Assembly: GCF_001984825.2 (NCBI RefSeq)
Contig: NZ_CP043318.1
Span: forward strand, 3,596,001-3,660,000
Direction of reading: 5' to 3'
Length of the DNA: 64,000 nucleotides
Origin: Enterobacter chengduensis
GTDB taxonomy: Bacteria > Pseudomonadota > Gammaproteobacteria > Enterobacterales > Enterobacteriaceae
The position numbers were made by a program, and so were the translations under genes. How positions within the stretch are numbered: position 1 is the first letter of the stretch; each line of letters opens with the position of its first letter. Under the pieces are notes generated by a model, which saw only the letters and a list, made by a program, of their open reading frames with translations, searched no databases and was not told where the DNA came from. Below, piece by piece: positions 36,592-44,941 of this stretch.

Positions 36592-37752
36592 ACACCCTCA
36601 GTAATACATTGATAAAATTCTGCAACTTTAGCATCTATGACATTTGACTCAAACGTCTCTAAGTGAGATTTTTTATCGATCATTTTATCCCGTGACGTTC
36701 TCGAGCCTGATATTTTCTTCTTTATTTTAGGATCATTACTAGCCTGAGAAATTTCAGCCTCATCCAATTCCTTTACAGCGTTTTTAATATGACCAGGCGC
36801 TTTTTAGTCTATATCTGAAAGCTGCTTATTTTCGTTGTAGGTAATGATGTGACTTTAAGGATGGCCGCTAACGTTTTATTATGAACGACTTTCACATACA
36901 TGCTTTCACTACAACCCTCTTTCAGAAGCAGCTTCAATTTTGATGAGGTTATTTTTTTCATTATTTGTGAGAACTGAGTCACAATAATAAATCACTGCTA
37001 GACTCCCACTACCCTCAACACTCCATCAACATCGAACCGCATAGTGCTGATAGTGGTCCTGATGTAAGTCACGAAACTTAGCCAGTTGGGTTAATAACTC
37101 CCCTTTGCCCTCTAAATTAATTTCGCTTTTAATAGTTTCTGCATTGCACCGGCAGAGATAACTTCACTATCAAATGACTGAATTGCGCCCATGTCCCCTT
37201 CATTTTCGGACATTGCAACCAAAATTTTTTCCATCCACGGTTAAGGATCCATCCGCTATCCGGTTATCCCATCTAGAGTATATCGCTAATGTAATATTCC
37301 CCCAATACACTGGCCCATACCGAGTACCATAACGTGTAACTTTAAATTTATCCGCATATAGTTTTTCACCATCACATTGCATACCATTAAAATATGATAA
37401 AAATGTCACTGAATGCATATGCCACGGCTCCGCCACCATTCCCGATACCTGCTTCATCCGGCTCATTTTGCTGATAAACGCTTCGGTATATGTCTTCCAT
37501 ACGCCAGCGAAGGGTCTGTTGCCAGCGTGTCCAGATACGGTTTCCAGTACGCCTCATCCTTGCCATAATACCATTCACTCAGATGTTCAACTATGAGGCG
37601 ATACAGACGGTCGCGGTAAGACGGGTTATGCACCGCCTGCAAGTATTCCTGCTTTGAATACTGTTCATCGTTGTTAGTATCTATCTGCTTCAGCAGACGG
37701 CCATTGTTGGGCTGGTTTAGCTTCCGGCTGCTGTCAGTTTCATTTAACCCAA
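36592..37752 (-). pseudogene. Decayed third effector tip (lysozyme-like C-terminus)
   Basis: Minus-strand pieces in several frames reconstruct a truncated effector. NETDSSRKLNQPNNGRLLKQ and a weakened EF-hand match the conserved middle of the 881-residue effector; the frame breaks near 37490. A second piece (MKQVSGMVAEPWHMHS, then KVTRYGTRYGPVYWGN) leads into a tip with SENEGDMGAIQSFDSEVI, then AGAMQK, a motif typical of lysozyme-like peptidoglycan enzymes. More frameshifts and a TAA near 36805 follow, and the last stretch (KAPGHIKNAVKEL ... FYQCITEGV) reaches a stop at 36592. It lacks an N-terminal delivery part and an immunity gene. It is inactive as it stands. Confidence 0.75.
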
Positions 37753-37771
37753 ACCAGTGACAGGTATAGAT

Positions 37772-38167
37772 TTAATAAGGCAAGGGTTTCATTTCTTTAA
37801 TCCGTTGCTCATCAATGCGAGAAATGCATTTGTTAACTAATGTTGCATTAGCTTGAGAATCTGAATCGGCAAAGAGTGACTCCATAGCGCACTGCTGATC
37901 TCTATATTTCAACCAATTTCTTTGTGCTGACAATAACTCTGAAGAGTAACGTTTTGCCATATCCTTATCTGTTGAGTAGTTTTCATTTATTCTTTTTTTA
38001 AATGCGACATACTCATGGTTAAGTCGTTTTTCAGAGTCGTTTTTTAATTGTGCATAGCAAGAATCAATTGATTGCGTTTCATTTTTCAAAGAGCAGACGT
38101 CTTCTGCTAATACTGGAATAGATACCAAAAATGACAAACCAAGCACTAACACTTTAATTAATGACAT
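37772..38167 (-). CDS. Periplasmic LprI/DUF1311-type lysozyme-inhibitor immunity protein
   Basis: A 131-residue protein with a signal peptide (VLVLGLSFLVSIPVLA) and a DUF1311/LprI-like domain. That domain includes CSLKNETQSIDSCYAQL, LLSAQRNWLKYRDQQCAME and ANATLVNKCISRIDEQR, with paired cysteines. LprI-type proteins inhibit lysozymes. It begins one base after the stop of the pesticin-like tip, so it is the likely immunity protein against that muramidase in the periplasm. Confidence 0.75.
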   Translation of the reverse strand: MSLIKVLVLGLSFLVSIPVLAEDVCSLKNETQSIDSCYAQLKNDSEKRLNHEYVAFKKRINENYSTDKDMAKRYSSELLSAQRNWLKYRDQQCAMESLFADSDSQANATLVNKCISRIDEQRIKEMKPLPY

Positions 38168-38168
38168 A

Positions 38169-39302
38169 TTATTGACCTCTTAAGTAATTTGCTCTATGAC
38201 GCCCATTTTCATAGCCAGAAATCGTTGCATTATTTTCTATGTATGAAATTAACTCCTGCCGACTATTATTCATTCCAGCTCTCATTGGCCTTTCGCCACT
38301 AAAGCCCTGATATATAAAGTCAACAAGAATGCCCTGGATTTTTTGTTCTAAACTATCCCATGGCAAAGCACCTGCTACTCCATTAGTTTTGGTTTTATAA
38401 TTCCCTTTAGCTCTTGTCACATAATCTGGATAAATCAGCCCAAACAATTTATTTTGCTGCATCCTGGTGATTTCACCTATTGACTCTCTATTAGAAAGGA
38501 CAAAGTTCATTGCAGCACTCCCTTTCAATCCAGCCCCCATCGAAATTTCATTGGCTTTATCTGAATCTATCCCCGATGCAATCATATCACTATACACTGA
38601 ATCTTTACTTCTTCCGCCCATATCATACCCGCGACCAAGAGTCACGCCGGAGAGATCATTTCCCGGCCAGTGGATCCGACGACTAAAGTATCGATTCCCT
38701 GTAATATCGTTACCTTCAGCATCGAAAGTAACTTGTCCTTTATCTACTTTGAGCCATTTCAGAGCCATTCCATCCTCATCCACTAATGCCCCCAAGAATA
38801 CCAGCGGATGCATATGCCACGGCTCCGCCACTATTCCCGATACCTGCTTCATCCAGCTCATTTTGCTGATAAACGCTTCGGTATACGTCTTCCATACCGC
38901 CAGCGAAGGGTCTGCTGCCAGCGTGTCCAGATACACCTTCCAGTAAGCATCATCCTTGCCGTAATACCATTCACTCGGATGTTTAACTATGAGGCGATAC
39001 AGATGGTCGCGGTAAGACGGGTTATGCACTGCCTGCAGGTATTCCTGCTCTGAGTGCTGCCCGTCCTGATTGGTATCTATTTGTTTCAGCAGGCGGTCAT
39101 AGTTGTACTGGTTCAGCTTCCGGCTGCTGTCAGTTTCATTCTGTGCCGCTTTGTACAGCTCACTCAGAATGCCTTTCACCACATTGTCCGGATGATGAAT
39201 GCCGTCTATCAGGTCAAAACTCTCTGGCTTCTTATCCAGCGTCACAAAACCCAGGCCCGCAAGGTCGAACTGCGCCACCTTTTTCACGCTCTCTTTCGCC
39301 AT
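38169..39302 (-). CDS. Displaced effector tip with pesticin-like muramidase domain
   Basis: A 377-residue ORF whose first 180 or so residues nearly repeat residues 476-647 of the full effector (start MAKESVKKVAQFDLAG, EF-hand DTNQDGQHSEQE), then switch to a different C-terminus. That tip has VTLGRGYDMGGRSKDSVYSD, LKGSAAMNFVLSN, LFGLIYPDYV and LVDFIYQGFSGER, which I read as a pesticin/T4-lysozyme-like muramidase. Homology continues upstream to about 39412 (ADLYMPDAQGKMVKSDRK) through a deletion and frame change. The N-terminal delivery part is therefore missing and the start is uncertain. An intact immunity gene follows. Confidence 0.7.
   Translation of the reverse strand: MAKESVKKVAQFDLAGLGFVTLDKKPESFDLIDGIHHPDNVVKGILSELYKAAQNETDSSRKLNQYNYDRLLKQIDTNQDGQHSEQEYLQAVHNPSYRDHLYRLIVKHPSEWYYGKDDAYWKVYLDTLAADPSLAVWKTYTEAFISKMSWMKQVSGIVAEPWHMHPLVFLGALVDEDGMALKWLKVDKGQVTFDAEGNDITGNRYFSRRIHWPGNDLSGVTLGRGYDMGGRSKDSVYSDMIASGIDSDKANEISMGAGLKGSAAMNFVLSNRESIGEITRMQQNKLFGLIYPDYVTRAKGNYKTKTNGVAGALPWDSLEQKIQGILVDFIYQGFSGERPMRAGMNNSRQELISYIENNATISGYENGRHRANYLRGQ
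38810..39290. repeat. Direct repeat within the effector array (second copy at 40651-41131)
   Basis: About 480 bp here is almost identical to 40651-41131 (offset 1841 bp), encoding the conserved middle of the effectors (HHPDNVVKG through AEPWHMHP). A third, more diverged copy lies at about 37405-37752. Such long identities allow recombination that swaps C-terminal tips. Confidence 0.9.
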
Positions 39303-39449
39303 CCAGCCGCCTTCCGGCCTTATCTGGTAATACCCGGCGCCCGGCTTTTACGATCTGACTTAACCATTTTGCCCTGTGCATCTGGCATGTAAAGATCTGC
39401 GCTCTTTGTAAGGCTCAAAACACTTAGAATATTCCACTTCACAACACCG

Positions 39450-39929
39450 CTACGGGAAAACCATCCCATCATCATCTGTATAAGGAATTTCAGTTATGAA
39501 TTTACTTTCAATATTCTTATTCCTGAACGAGGATGGCAGACAATCATCTGACTGTACGATTTTGTCATCTTTTTTGACATCAAATGACATTGTATATTCT
39601 TCCTTTTCCGCCCCATTAATTATGTCAATAACATAACTATATTTCCCTCGATTAAATCCATAATATGTAACACCCATTTTACTATCTACAAGTCTTTTTA
39701 GCTTATTCTCCGCATCAAAGTGAACTATCAATTCAACCTTACCATCTTTTTTGAATGTATAGTTAAGAGCCTGAGTTTCGTTATCTATTGTAAACAAAAC
39801 CTTTCGAGTTAATTTCCCTGGCAACGAACACGAGATAATTTCAGTTGTGTTTAAGCCGGAAGCAGCTGTAGAACTTTCTGACAATAAAAAAATGCTCACT
39901 CCCACCCAAAAAAAACTACGTATTCTCAT
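39450..39929 (-). CDS. Periplasmic immunity protein for the GH19-type effector
   Basis: A 159-residue protein with a signal peptide (FFWVGVSIFLLSESSTA) and a beta-rich mature domain (ALNYTFKKDGKVELIVHFD; YSYVIDIINGAEKEEYTMSFD) with two cysteines. It overlaps the effector's stop codon by four bases (ATGA). AT content is higher than in the effector. A periplasmic inhibitor fits an effector that attacks peptidoglycan. The family is not recognised; the role is inferred from position and signal peptide. Confidence 0.65.
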   Translation of the reverse strand: MRIRSFFWVGVSIFLLSESSTAASGLNTTEIISCSLPGKLTRKVLFTIDNETQALNYTFKKDGKVELIVHFDAENKLKRLVDSKMGVTYYGFNRGKYSYVIDIINGAEKEEYTMSFDVKKDDKIVQSDDCLPSSFRNKNIESKFITEIPYTDDDGMVFP

Positions 39930-42571
39930 AAAAAAACCCCCTCACACAACTGATATGCTGTTTGACGTTCATCCAACCCCATAGTCCCACCGTTGACTCT
40001 TCTTGTTACACTTATTACATCATCAAAGCCATTACCTTGATCACGAGAATATACTTCATAGTGCAACCAAAACCATATAGCACTTCGTATGGCATAGGGC
40101 ATCTCATTTATTTTCTCTGGTTCTTCAACAGTATTAGGTGGATTTCCTTGCCAGTAATTATTATACTCCTCCATAAATCCATGATATTTTCCATACCCAG
40201 TAACTTGAATCAATCCCCTGCCTCTAAAATTATAGCCATCATCTGGGTTGCTTTGTCTATTACCATTCAACCTTAGATAATGTTTTCTCCCAATAGCTTG
40301 CTCGTCAGCCCTACGAATAATCCGCCGGCTTGCATTTTTCTCGTAGCCATCATTTTCGGATTCAGTTGGATGCTCACGATAATACTGACTAAATGACCTT
40401 AGGGTTGCTGGGGAAAATTGGAAGCCTTCTGTTTTACCTTTCAATTGCGGACCCACCTCACCTTTAATCTGAGAGAAGAAATGCCTCAATCGCGTCGGAG
40501 TGTCCAATTTAAATGTCTGAAGTTTGCCTCTTAACTCCTCAACAACAGTATTGATATCTGCATCTGAGGCGTCAGGGAAAATTCGTTTCAACTGAGCGTA
40601 TGTAACTCCATCATTGTCAGTCAAAAATCCATCTAAAAACACCACGGGATGCATATGCCACGGCTCCGCTACCATCCCCGGTACTTGCTTCATCCAGCTC
40701 ATTTTGCTGATAAACGCTTCGGTATACGTCTTCCATACCGCCAGCGAAGGGTCTGCTGCCAGCGTGTCCAGATACACCTTCCAGTAAGCATCATCCTTGC
40801 CGTAATACCATTCACTCGGATGTTTAACTATGAGGCGATACAGATGGTCGCGGTAAGACGGGTTATGCACTGCCTGCAGGTATTCCTGCTCTGAGTACTG
40901 CCCGTCCTGATTGGTATCTATTTGCTTCAGCAGACGGTCATAGTTGTACTGGTTCAGCTTCCGGCTGCTGTCCGTTTCATTCTGTGCCGCTTTGTACAAC
41001 TCGCTCAGAATGCCTTTCACCACATTGTCCGGATGATGAATGCCGTCTATCAGGTCAAAACTCTCCGGTGCCTTATCCAGCGTCACAAAACCCTGGCCCG
41101 CAAGGTCAAACTGCGCCACCTTCTTCACGCTGCTTTTCTCCATCCAGCCGCCTTCCGGTCTTATCTGGTAATAGGTTGCTTCAGCATTGTTGGATAACGC
41201 TTTCCCGTCAGCATCCACTCCGGGAACTTTTGAGAGAGTCAGAATGCCTGGGGCTCGACTTTTACGCTCTGACTTAACCATCTTCCCTTGCGCATCCGGC
41301 ATATAAAGGTCTGCGCCCTCTGCATAGGTCAGGTAAGCCGGGTTTTCCTCCCCCACTTTATCCGGATTGGTCAGGAACGTTGGCAACTTGCTGTCCGCAC
41401 TCAGGCATTCAATATGTACCTGGTAGCGCGAACGCTTGCCGTTCTCTTCAGGCAGTTCGTAAAAACCCAGGTGTCCGATGCTGTCACCGGCATTAATGTT
41501 CAGCGGTGTGGCCGGGATAACCACTTCTCCGTATTTTGGCTGCCCCACTGTGGCTCCACCTTCTGCGGTCAGGTTATCGTTATCCGACACCACCCACACA
41601 CGGTCCCCTTTCTTCAGCGGGTTATTGTCCTGGCCCAGCGTGACAAGACTAAAAACACGGCTATCTGATACCCGCGTAAATGACGGAACATCAGTATCCA
41701 CCGTCACCGGGAAATCCTTAGCCAGATTGCCGCAGTCTTTCCCGCTGCTGATATCTTCAGTGCTGAGATAGCATTTCATGGTTGTCGTCGTTTTACCGAT
41801 CTGCTGAGTACCGCTTTCTGCACCGCAGACTGGTGAACAATTGCTCCACCATGACGGCTCTTTTGCCTGCCCACCTTGTGGCTTCAGCCATCCCCGGTCC
41901 GACACCGTCCAGATTTTGTCGCCTGCATGCAGTGACCCGGTATCCTTTACCACTGTCACTTCACAGAACTGTCGATGATGATGGCTTGACGTCATCACCT
42001 GCGCGCCCAGCTTCACCTCAGTCCCGGCGGGTAGGGTGCCACTGGCCGTTGCCGTATTCACATCGTCCTGCGAGCTATAGTACTTCTGTCCCTTTGCCGT
42101 TTCCCTAAGATAAACATCACCCTGCCCGTAAGCCGATACCGGAGCCAGATTCATATACAGCGTGTGAAATTTCAGCCCGCTGCTGGCCTGTTCACCCGGC
42201 TGGATATTATGCTCAACCAGGACAAATGATGTTGAGAAAAAGACTTTATCACCACGCCACTCAACGAAGTCGTAGTCGTCACACACCCGGTAAGCTACGA
42301 TTTTACCGTCGGCCATACAACTGACCGCCTGTTCGCCAGCATAAGGCTTATGGACATAAGCCAGCTCTGACGCATTCGAACCTGTGATTGCACACCACGG
42401 GACAGTAGCATCAGTAATATGAATGCCGCCATGCCACATTCCCTGGCTACCAACCAGATAAAGCCCTGAACTTTCGCCTTCAAGGATACTCAGCAGCTCT
42501 TCGGCGTTGCCAAATTTCTGTCCCCTGCCATTAGCCGGAACCGGAAAACTGATTTTGGGTATTGAAGCCAT
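39926..42571 (-). CDS. T6SS peptidoglycan-hydrolase effector with GH19-like C-terminal domain
   Basis: An 881-residue modular effector. Residues about 40-150 resemble a degenerate M23/LytM fold (MWHGGIHITD; HTLYMNL, where the usual HxH is lost). SH3-like repeats lie at about 160-235 and 265-340. A conserved middle (476-647) holds a canonical EF-hand, DTNQDGQYSEQE at 552-563. The C-terminus (about 648-881) is GH19/lysozyme-like, with the putative catalytic Glu705 in QIKGEVGPQL and FRGRGLIQVTGYGKY at 782-796. It sits just after vgrG2 and has a periplasmic immunity gene, so it probably cleaves the glycan strands of rival cells. Two displaced copies of the middle region follow. Confidence 0.8.
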   Translation of the reverse strand: MASIPKISFPVPANGRGQKFGNAEELLSILEGESSGLYLVGSQGMWHGGIHITDATVPWCAITGSNASELAYVHKPYAGEQAVSCMADGKIVAYRVCDDYDFVEWRGDKVFFSTSFVLVEHNIQPGEQASSGLKFHTLYMNLAPVSAYGQGDVYLRETAKGQKYYSSQDDVNTATASGTLPAGTEVKLGAQVMTSSHHHRQFCEVTVVKDTGSLHAGDKIWTVSDRGWLKPQGGQAKEPSWWSNCSPVCGAESGTQQIGKTTTTMKCYLSTEDISSGKDCGNLAKDFPVTVDTDVPSFTRVSDSRVFSLVTLGQDNNPLKKGDRVWVVSDNDNLTAEGGATVGQPKYGEVVIPATPLNINAGDSIGHLGFYELPEENGKRSRYQVHIECLSADSKLPTFLTNPDKVGEENPAYLTYAEGADLYMPDAQGKMVKSERKSRAPGILTLSKVPGVDADGKALSNNAEATYYQIRPEGGWMEKSSVKKVAQFDLAGQGFVTLDKAPESFDLIDGIHHPDNVVKGILSELYKAAQNETDSSRKLNQYNYDRLLKQIDTNQDGQYSEQEYLQAVHNPSYRDHLYRLIVKHPSEWYYGKDDAYWKVYLDTLAADPSLAVWKTYTEAFISKMSWMKQVPGMVAEPWHMHPVVFLDGFLTDNDGVTYAQLKRIFPDASDADINTVVEELRGKLQTFKLDTPTRLRHFFSQIKGEVGPQLKGKTEGFQFSPATLRSFSQYYREHPTESENDGYEKNASRRIIRRADEQAIGRKHYLRLNGNRQSNPDDGYNFRGRGLIQVTGYGKYHGFMEEYNNYWQGNPPNTVEEPEKINEMPYAIRSAIWFWLHYEVYSRDQGNGFDDVISVTRRVNGGTMGLDERQTAYQLCEGVFL

Positions 42572-42586
42572 GTTTTACCTTCACTG

Positions 42587-44941
42587 TTATTCGCTGGCGT
42601 ATTTGGCGGAGTTTTTACCGACCACACTGATTTCTGTCGTTTTGAAATCAGGTGTTTCAAACGGCAGGCTCTTCCCTGTCCCTGGCACCAGATAATTAGC
42701 CACCTTCATGGTCAGGTCACCTTTCGACCCGTGCTCAATGCCGCTGTCGCTGAGTTTCAGGTAAGAGCCGCCGCCATTCACCGTTAGGGCTTTAGGCGTA
42801 CTGATAACAATTTCATCGTCAGTACTGGTGATGGTCAGTTCTTTTTGCGCACTCATGTCCAACGTGTTGTGGCGGGCATGCATTTCCACATCACCGAGGT
42901 TGGCTATCATTCGCACTCCCGCTTTGTGTGCAAACAGCCCCAGTTCATTCTCAGCACTCAGGGAGATGTTTTTCATTGCTCCCATATCAAGGTGCTTACC
43001 GGCCGTCAGCATCGTATTCTTTGTACTGGTAAGCTGAAGGTGCTCGCCTGAGGTAAAGGCGATCCCCTTCGGGGCGGACGCCAGCAGGACTGCTGCCTGC
43101 AAGTCAGCAATGCTCTGCGTCACAAGGTTGTTCTGAGCCTGAATATCACTGACCAGCGCTTTCGCCGCTTCAGCCGCATTGTTCAGTGCCTGCATTTCGC
43201 TGTTGGCCTGTTTGATGCGGTTGACGGCCGGCGTCATTTCCAGCATCTGACCTTCACCTTTTGCCTGCGCATCCGCGGTCATGAACATGCCTCTTCCGGC
43301 ACGAACGGCACCGAATTCATCGGTACGCAGTTCAAAACCGGTACCGCGTGGCTCACGCTGAGCATTTACCACATGGCCACCGTTAAGCTGCGTTTTCCCA
43401 TAAGGGGTCGCCAGCTTAAAATGCTCTTCCTGACGCTTATCTTCCAGGCGAAGTTTGTTGTCCCCCGCTGTACGCCAGACGTTCCGCGTGTGATTGTCGC
43501 GGGTGACATGATCCGGGTGTTCGGAATCATGCTGGGCGTGGGCGATGTAGGGCCTGTCCGGATCTCCGCTGTCAAACATCACGGAGACTTCAGTCCCATC
43601 GAGCAGCGGTGAGTGAAAACCGTAGGTGTCTCCGGCATAGGGTTTGGCCATTCGCAGCCACAGGTACGCGTATCCCTGCTCAGTCTCGCTGCGGTCAAAA
43701 TCAAGGCGAACCCGGTAGCGGCCTTGGTTATCCAGATACGCATAGGTGTCGCCCTTTTCGTCGCTTTCCACCCGGGCAGGTAACGTACCGGCGACAACCG
43801 GACGCTTCAGCAGTGCCGGGCGATAGCAGACGGTTTCACTGTAAGGGATCCCCGTAAAGCGCAGCTGAAACCCCTTATCACGGGCTCCGGAGGTCTGCAC
43901 ACCGGTGATCACAATACCGTCTTTCAGCGACGCCGGAATACTGCCCTGAGGCTCCAGTACCTCACCGGGTGCCAGTAACGGGCTGCTTGCGCGCCCTTTT
44001 ACTGTCAGCTGCCCGTTGAGATACCGCTCATGGCGGAGACGGGCAAACCAGGCACCGCCTTCCGGGGTGTCTGCATCACCCTCACTCAAAAACGGCTCCG
44101 CGTAGTGATAGGTCTCGCCGGTGGTGGCTCCGCCCTCCTGACGGACGGTCGCCGAGCTGTCCTGTGGCGTCAACGCTTCACGGTAGTTATAGTCGCGGTT
44201 AGCGACGCTTCCGGTGACCACATGGTCTTCCGGGCTGATATCCCAGACACTCTCCTGACCGTTATCGCTGGTGCGTGAGGGCGGGATCACCGGGAGTTTT
44301 ACGCCAAACTGATACTGCATCTGACTGTCCTGGAAAATCACCACATCCTGCTCTATACGGCAGTCCATTTCAAAACGCCAGAAAATGCCCACTTCCGCCA
44401 GTAGACGCTGGATAAATTCCAGATCCGTCTCACGCCACTGGGTAATCAGTTCACGGACCGGGTAATGCTGCGACAGGCGAAACTCAAAATCCGCGCCTCC
44501 CAGACCGTGGGCGCGCAGAATTTTCTCCACCACTTCCGGCACCGACTGATTCAGATAAACCTCGCTGCGCTGCGTGTGCTGCATCAGAGCAATACGCGGC
44601 ACGATGCGAAGGGCATAGGTGATTTCATCCCCCGACATTGAGATCCGACGGAAGGTATCCACCACGCCATATATCGTGCGTACCGGCACAGCTGGCGTGC
44701 CATTAAACAAAGGTGTCTGGAACGTGAAGGATGCCGGTTTCAACATGACTTCACTGCTGGCAATACTTGCCGTACAGGTGACGGTGACCTCGTAACGCCA
44801 AGGCTGGCTCAGCGATTCGCTGGCACGAAACCGCAGCACGTCCAGGAAATGATCGCACTCATGCACATCCACCCGGTAGCGGGACAACCCCAGAGCCTCA
44901 TCAATCGCGTTCTGCGCTAGGCTGCTTAAGCGTTCAGTCAT
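42587..44941 (-). CDS. vgrG: T6SS spike protein VgrG2
   Basis: A 784-residue VgrG distinct from VgrG1. Core motifs are LRAHGLGGADFEFRL, LITQWRETDLEFIQRLL, GRYRVRLDFDRSE, AKPYAGDTYGFHSPLLDGTE and DSGDPDRPYIAHAQHD, followed by a DUF2345 region (GEHLQLTSTKNTMLTAGKHL) and a C-terminal tail ending NSAKYASE. Its 5' end overlaps clpV by 8 bp. The 881-residue effector follows within 16 bp, so VgrG2 is the probable carrier for the peptidoglycan-hydrolase module. Confidence 0.95.
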   Translation of the reverse strand: MTERLSSLAQNAIDEALGLSRYRVDVHECDHFLDVLRFRASESLSQPWRYEVTVTCTASIASSEVMLKPASFTFQTPLFNGTPAVPVRTIYGVVDTFRRISMSGDEITYALRIVPRIALMQHTQRSEVYLNQSVPEVVEKILRAHGLGGADFEFRLSQHYPVRELITQWRETDLEFIQRLLAEVGIFWRFEMDCRIEQDVVIFQDSQMQYQFGVKLPVIPPSRTSDNGQESVWDISPEDHVVTGSVANRDYNYREALTPQDSSATVRQEGGATTGETYHYAEPFLSEGDADTPEGGAWFARLRHERYLNGQLTVKGRASSPLLAPGEVLEPQGSIPASLKDGIVITGVQTSGARDKGFQLRFTGIPYSETVCYRPALLKRPVVAGTLPARVESDEKGDTYAYLDNQGRYRVRLDFDRSETEQGYAYLWLRMAKPYAGDTYGFHSPLLDGTEVSVMFDSGDPDRPYIAHAQHDSEHPDHVTRDNHTRNVWRTAGDNKLRLEDKRQEEHFKLATPYGKTQLNGGHVVNAQREPRGTGFELRTDEFGAVRAGRGMFMTADAQAKGEGQMLEMTPAVNRIKQANSEMQALNNAAEAAKALVSDIQAQNNLVTQSIADLQAAVLLASAPKGIAFTSGEHLQLTSTKNTMLTAGKHLDMGAMKNISLSAENELGLFAHKAGVRMIANLGDVEMHARHNTLDMSAQKELTITSTDDEIVISTPKALTVNGGGSYLKLSDSGIEHGSKGDLTMKVANYLVPGTGKSLPFETPDFKTTEISVVGKNSAKYASE

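Noticed and set aside
40649..41277. Repeated plus-strand ORFs in both copies of the effector middle region
   Set aside because: They are mirror frames of the duplicated conserved domain, so their similarity only reflects the DNA repeat.
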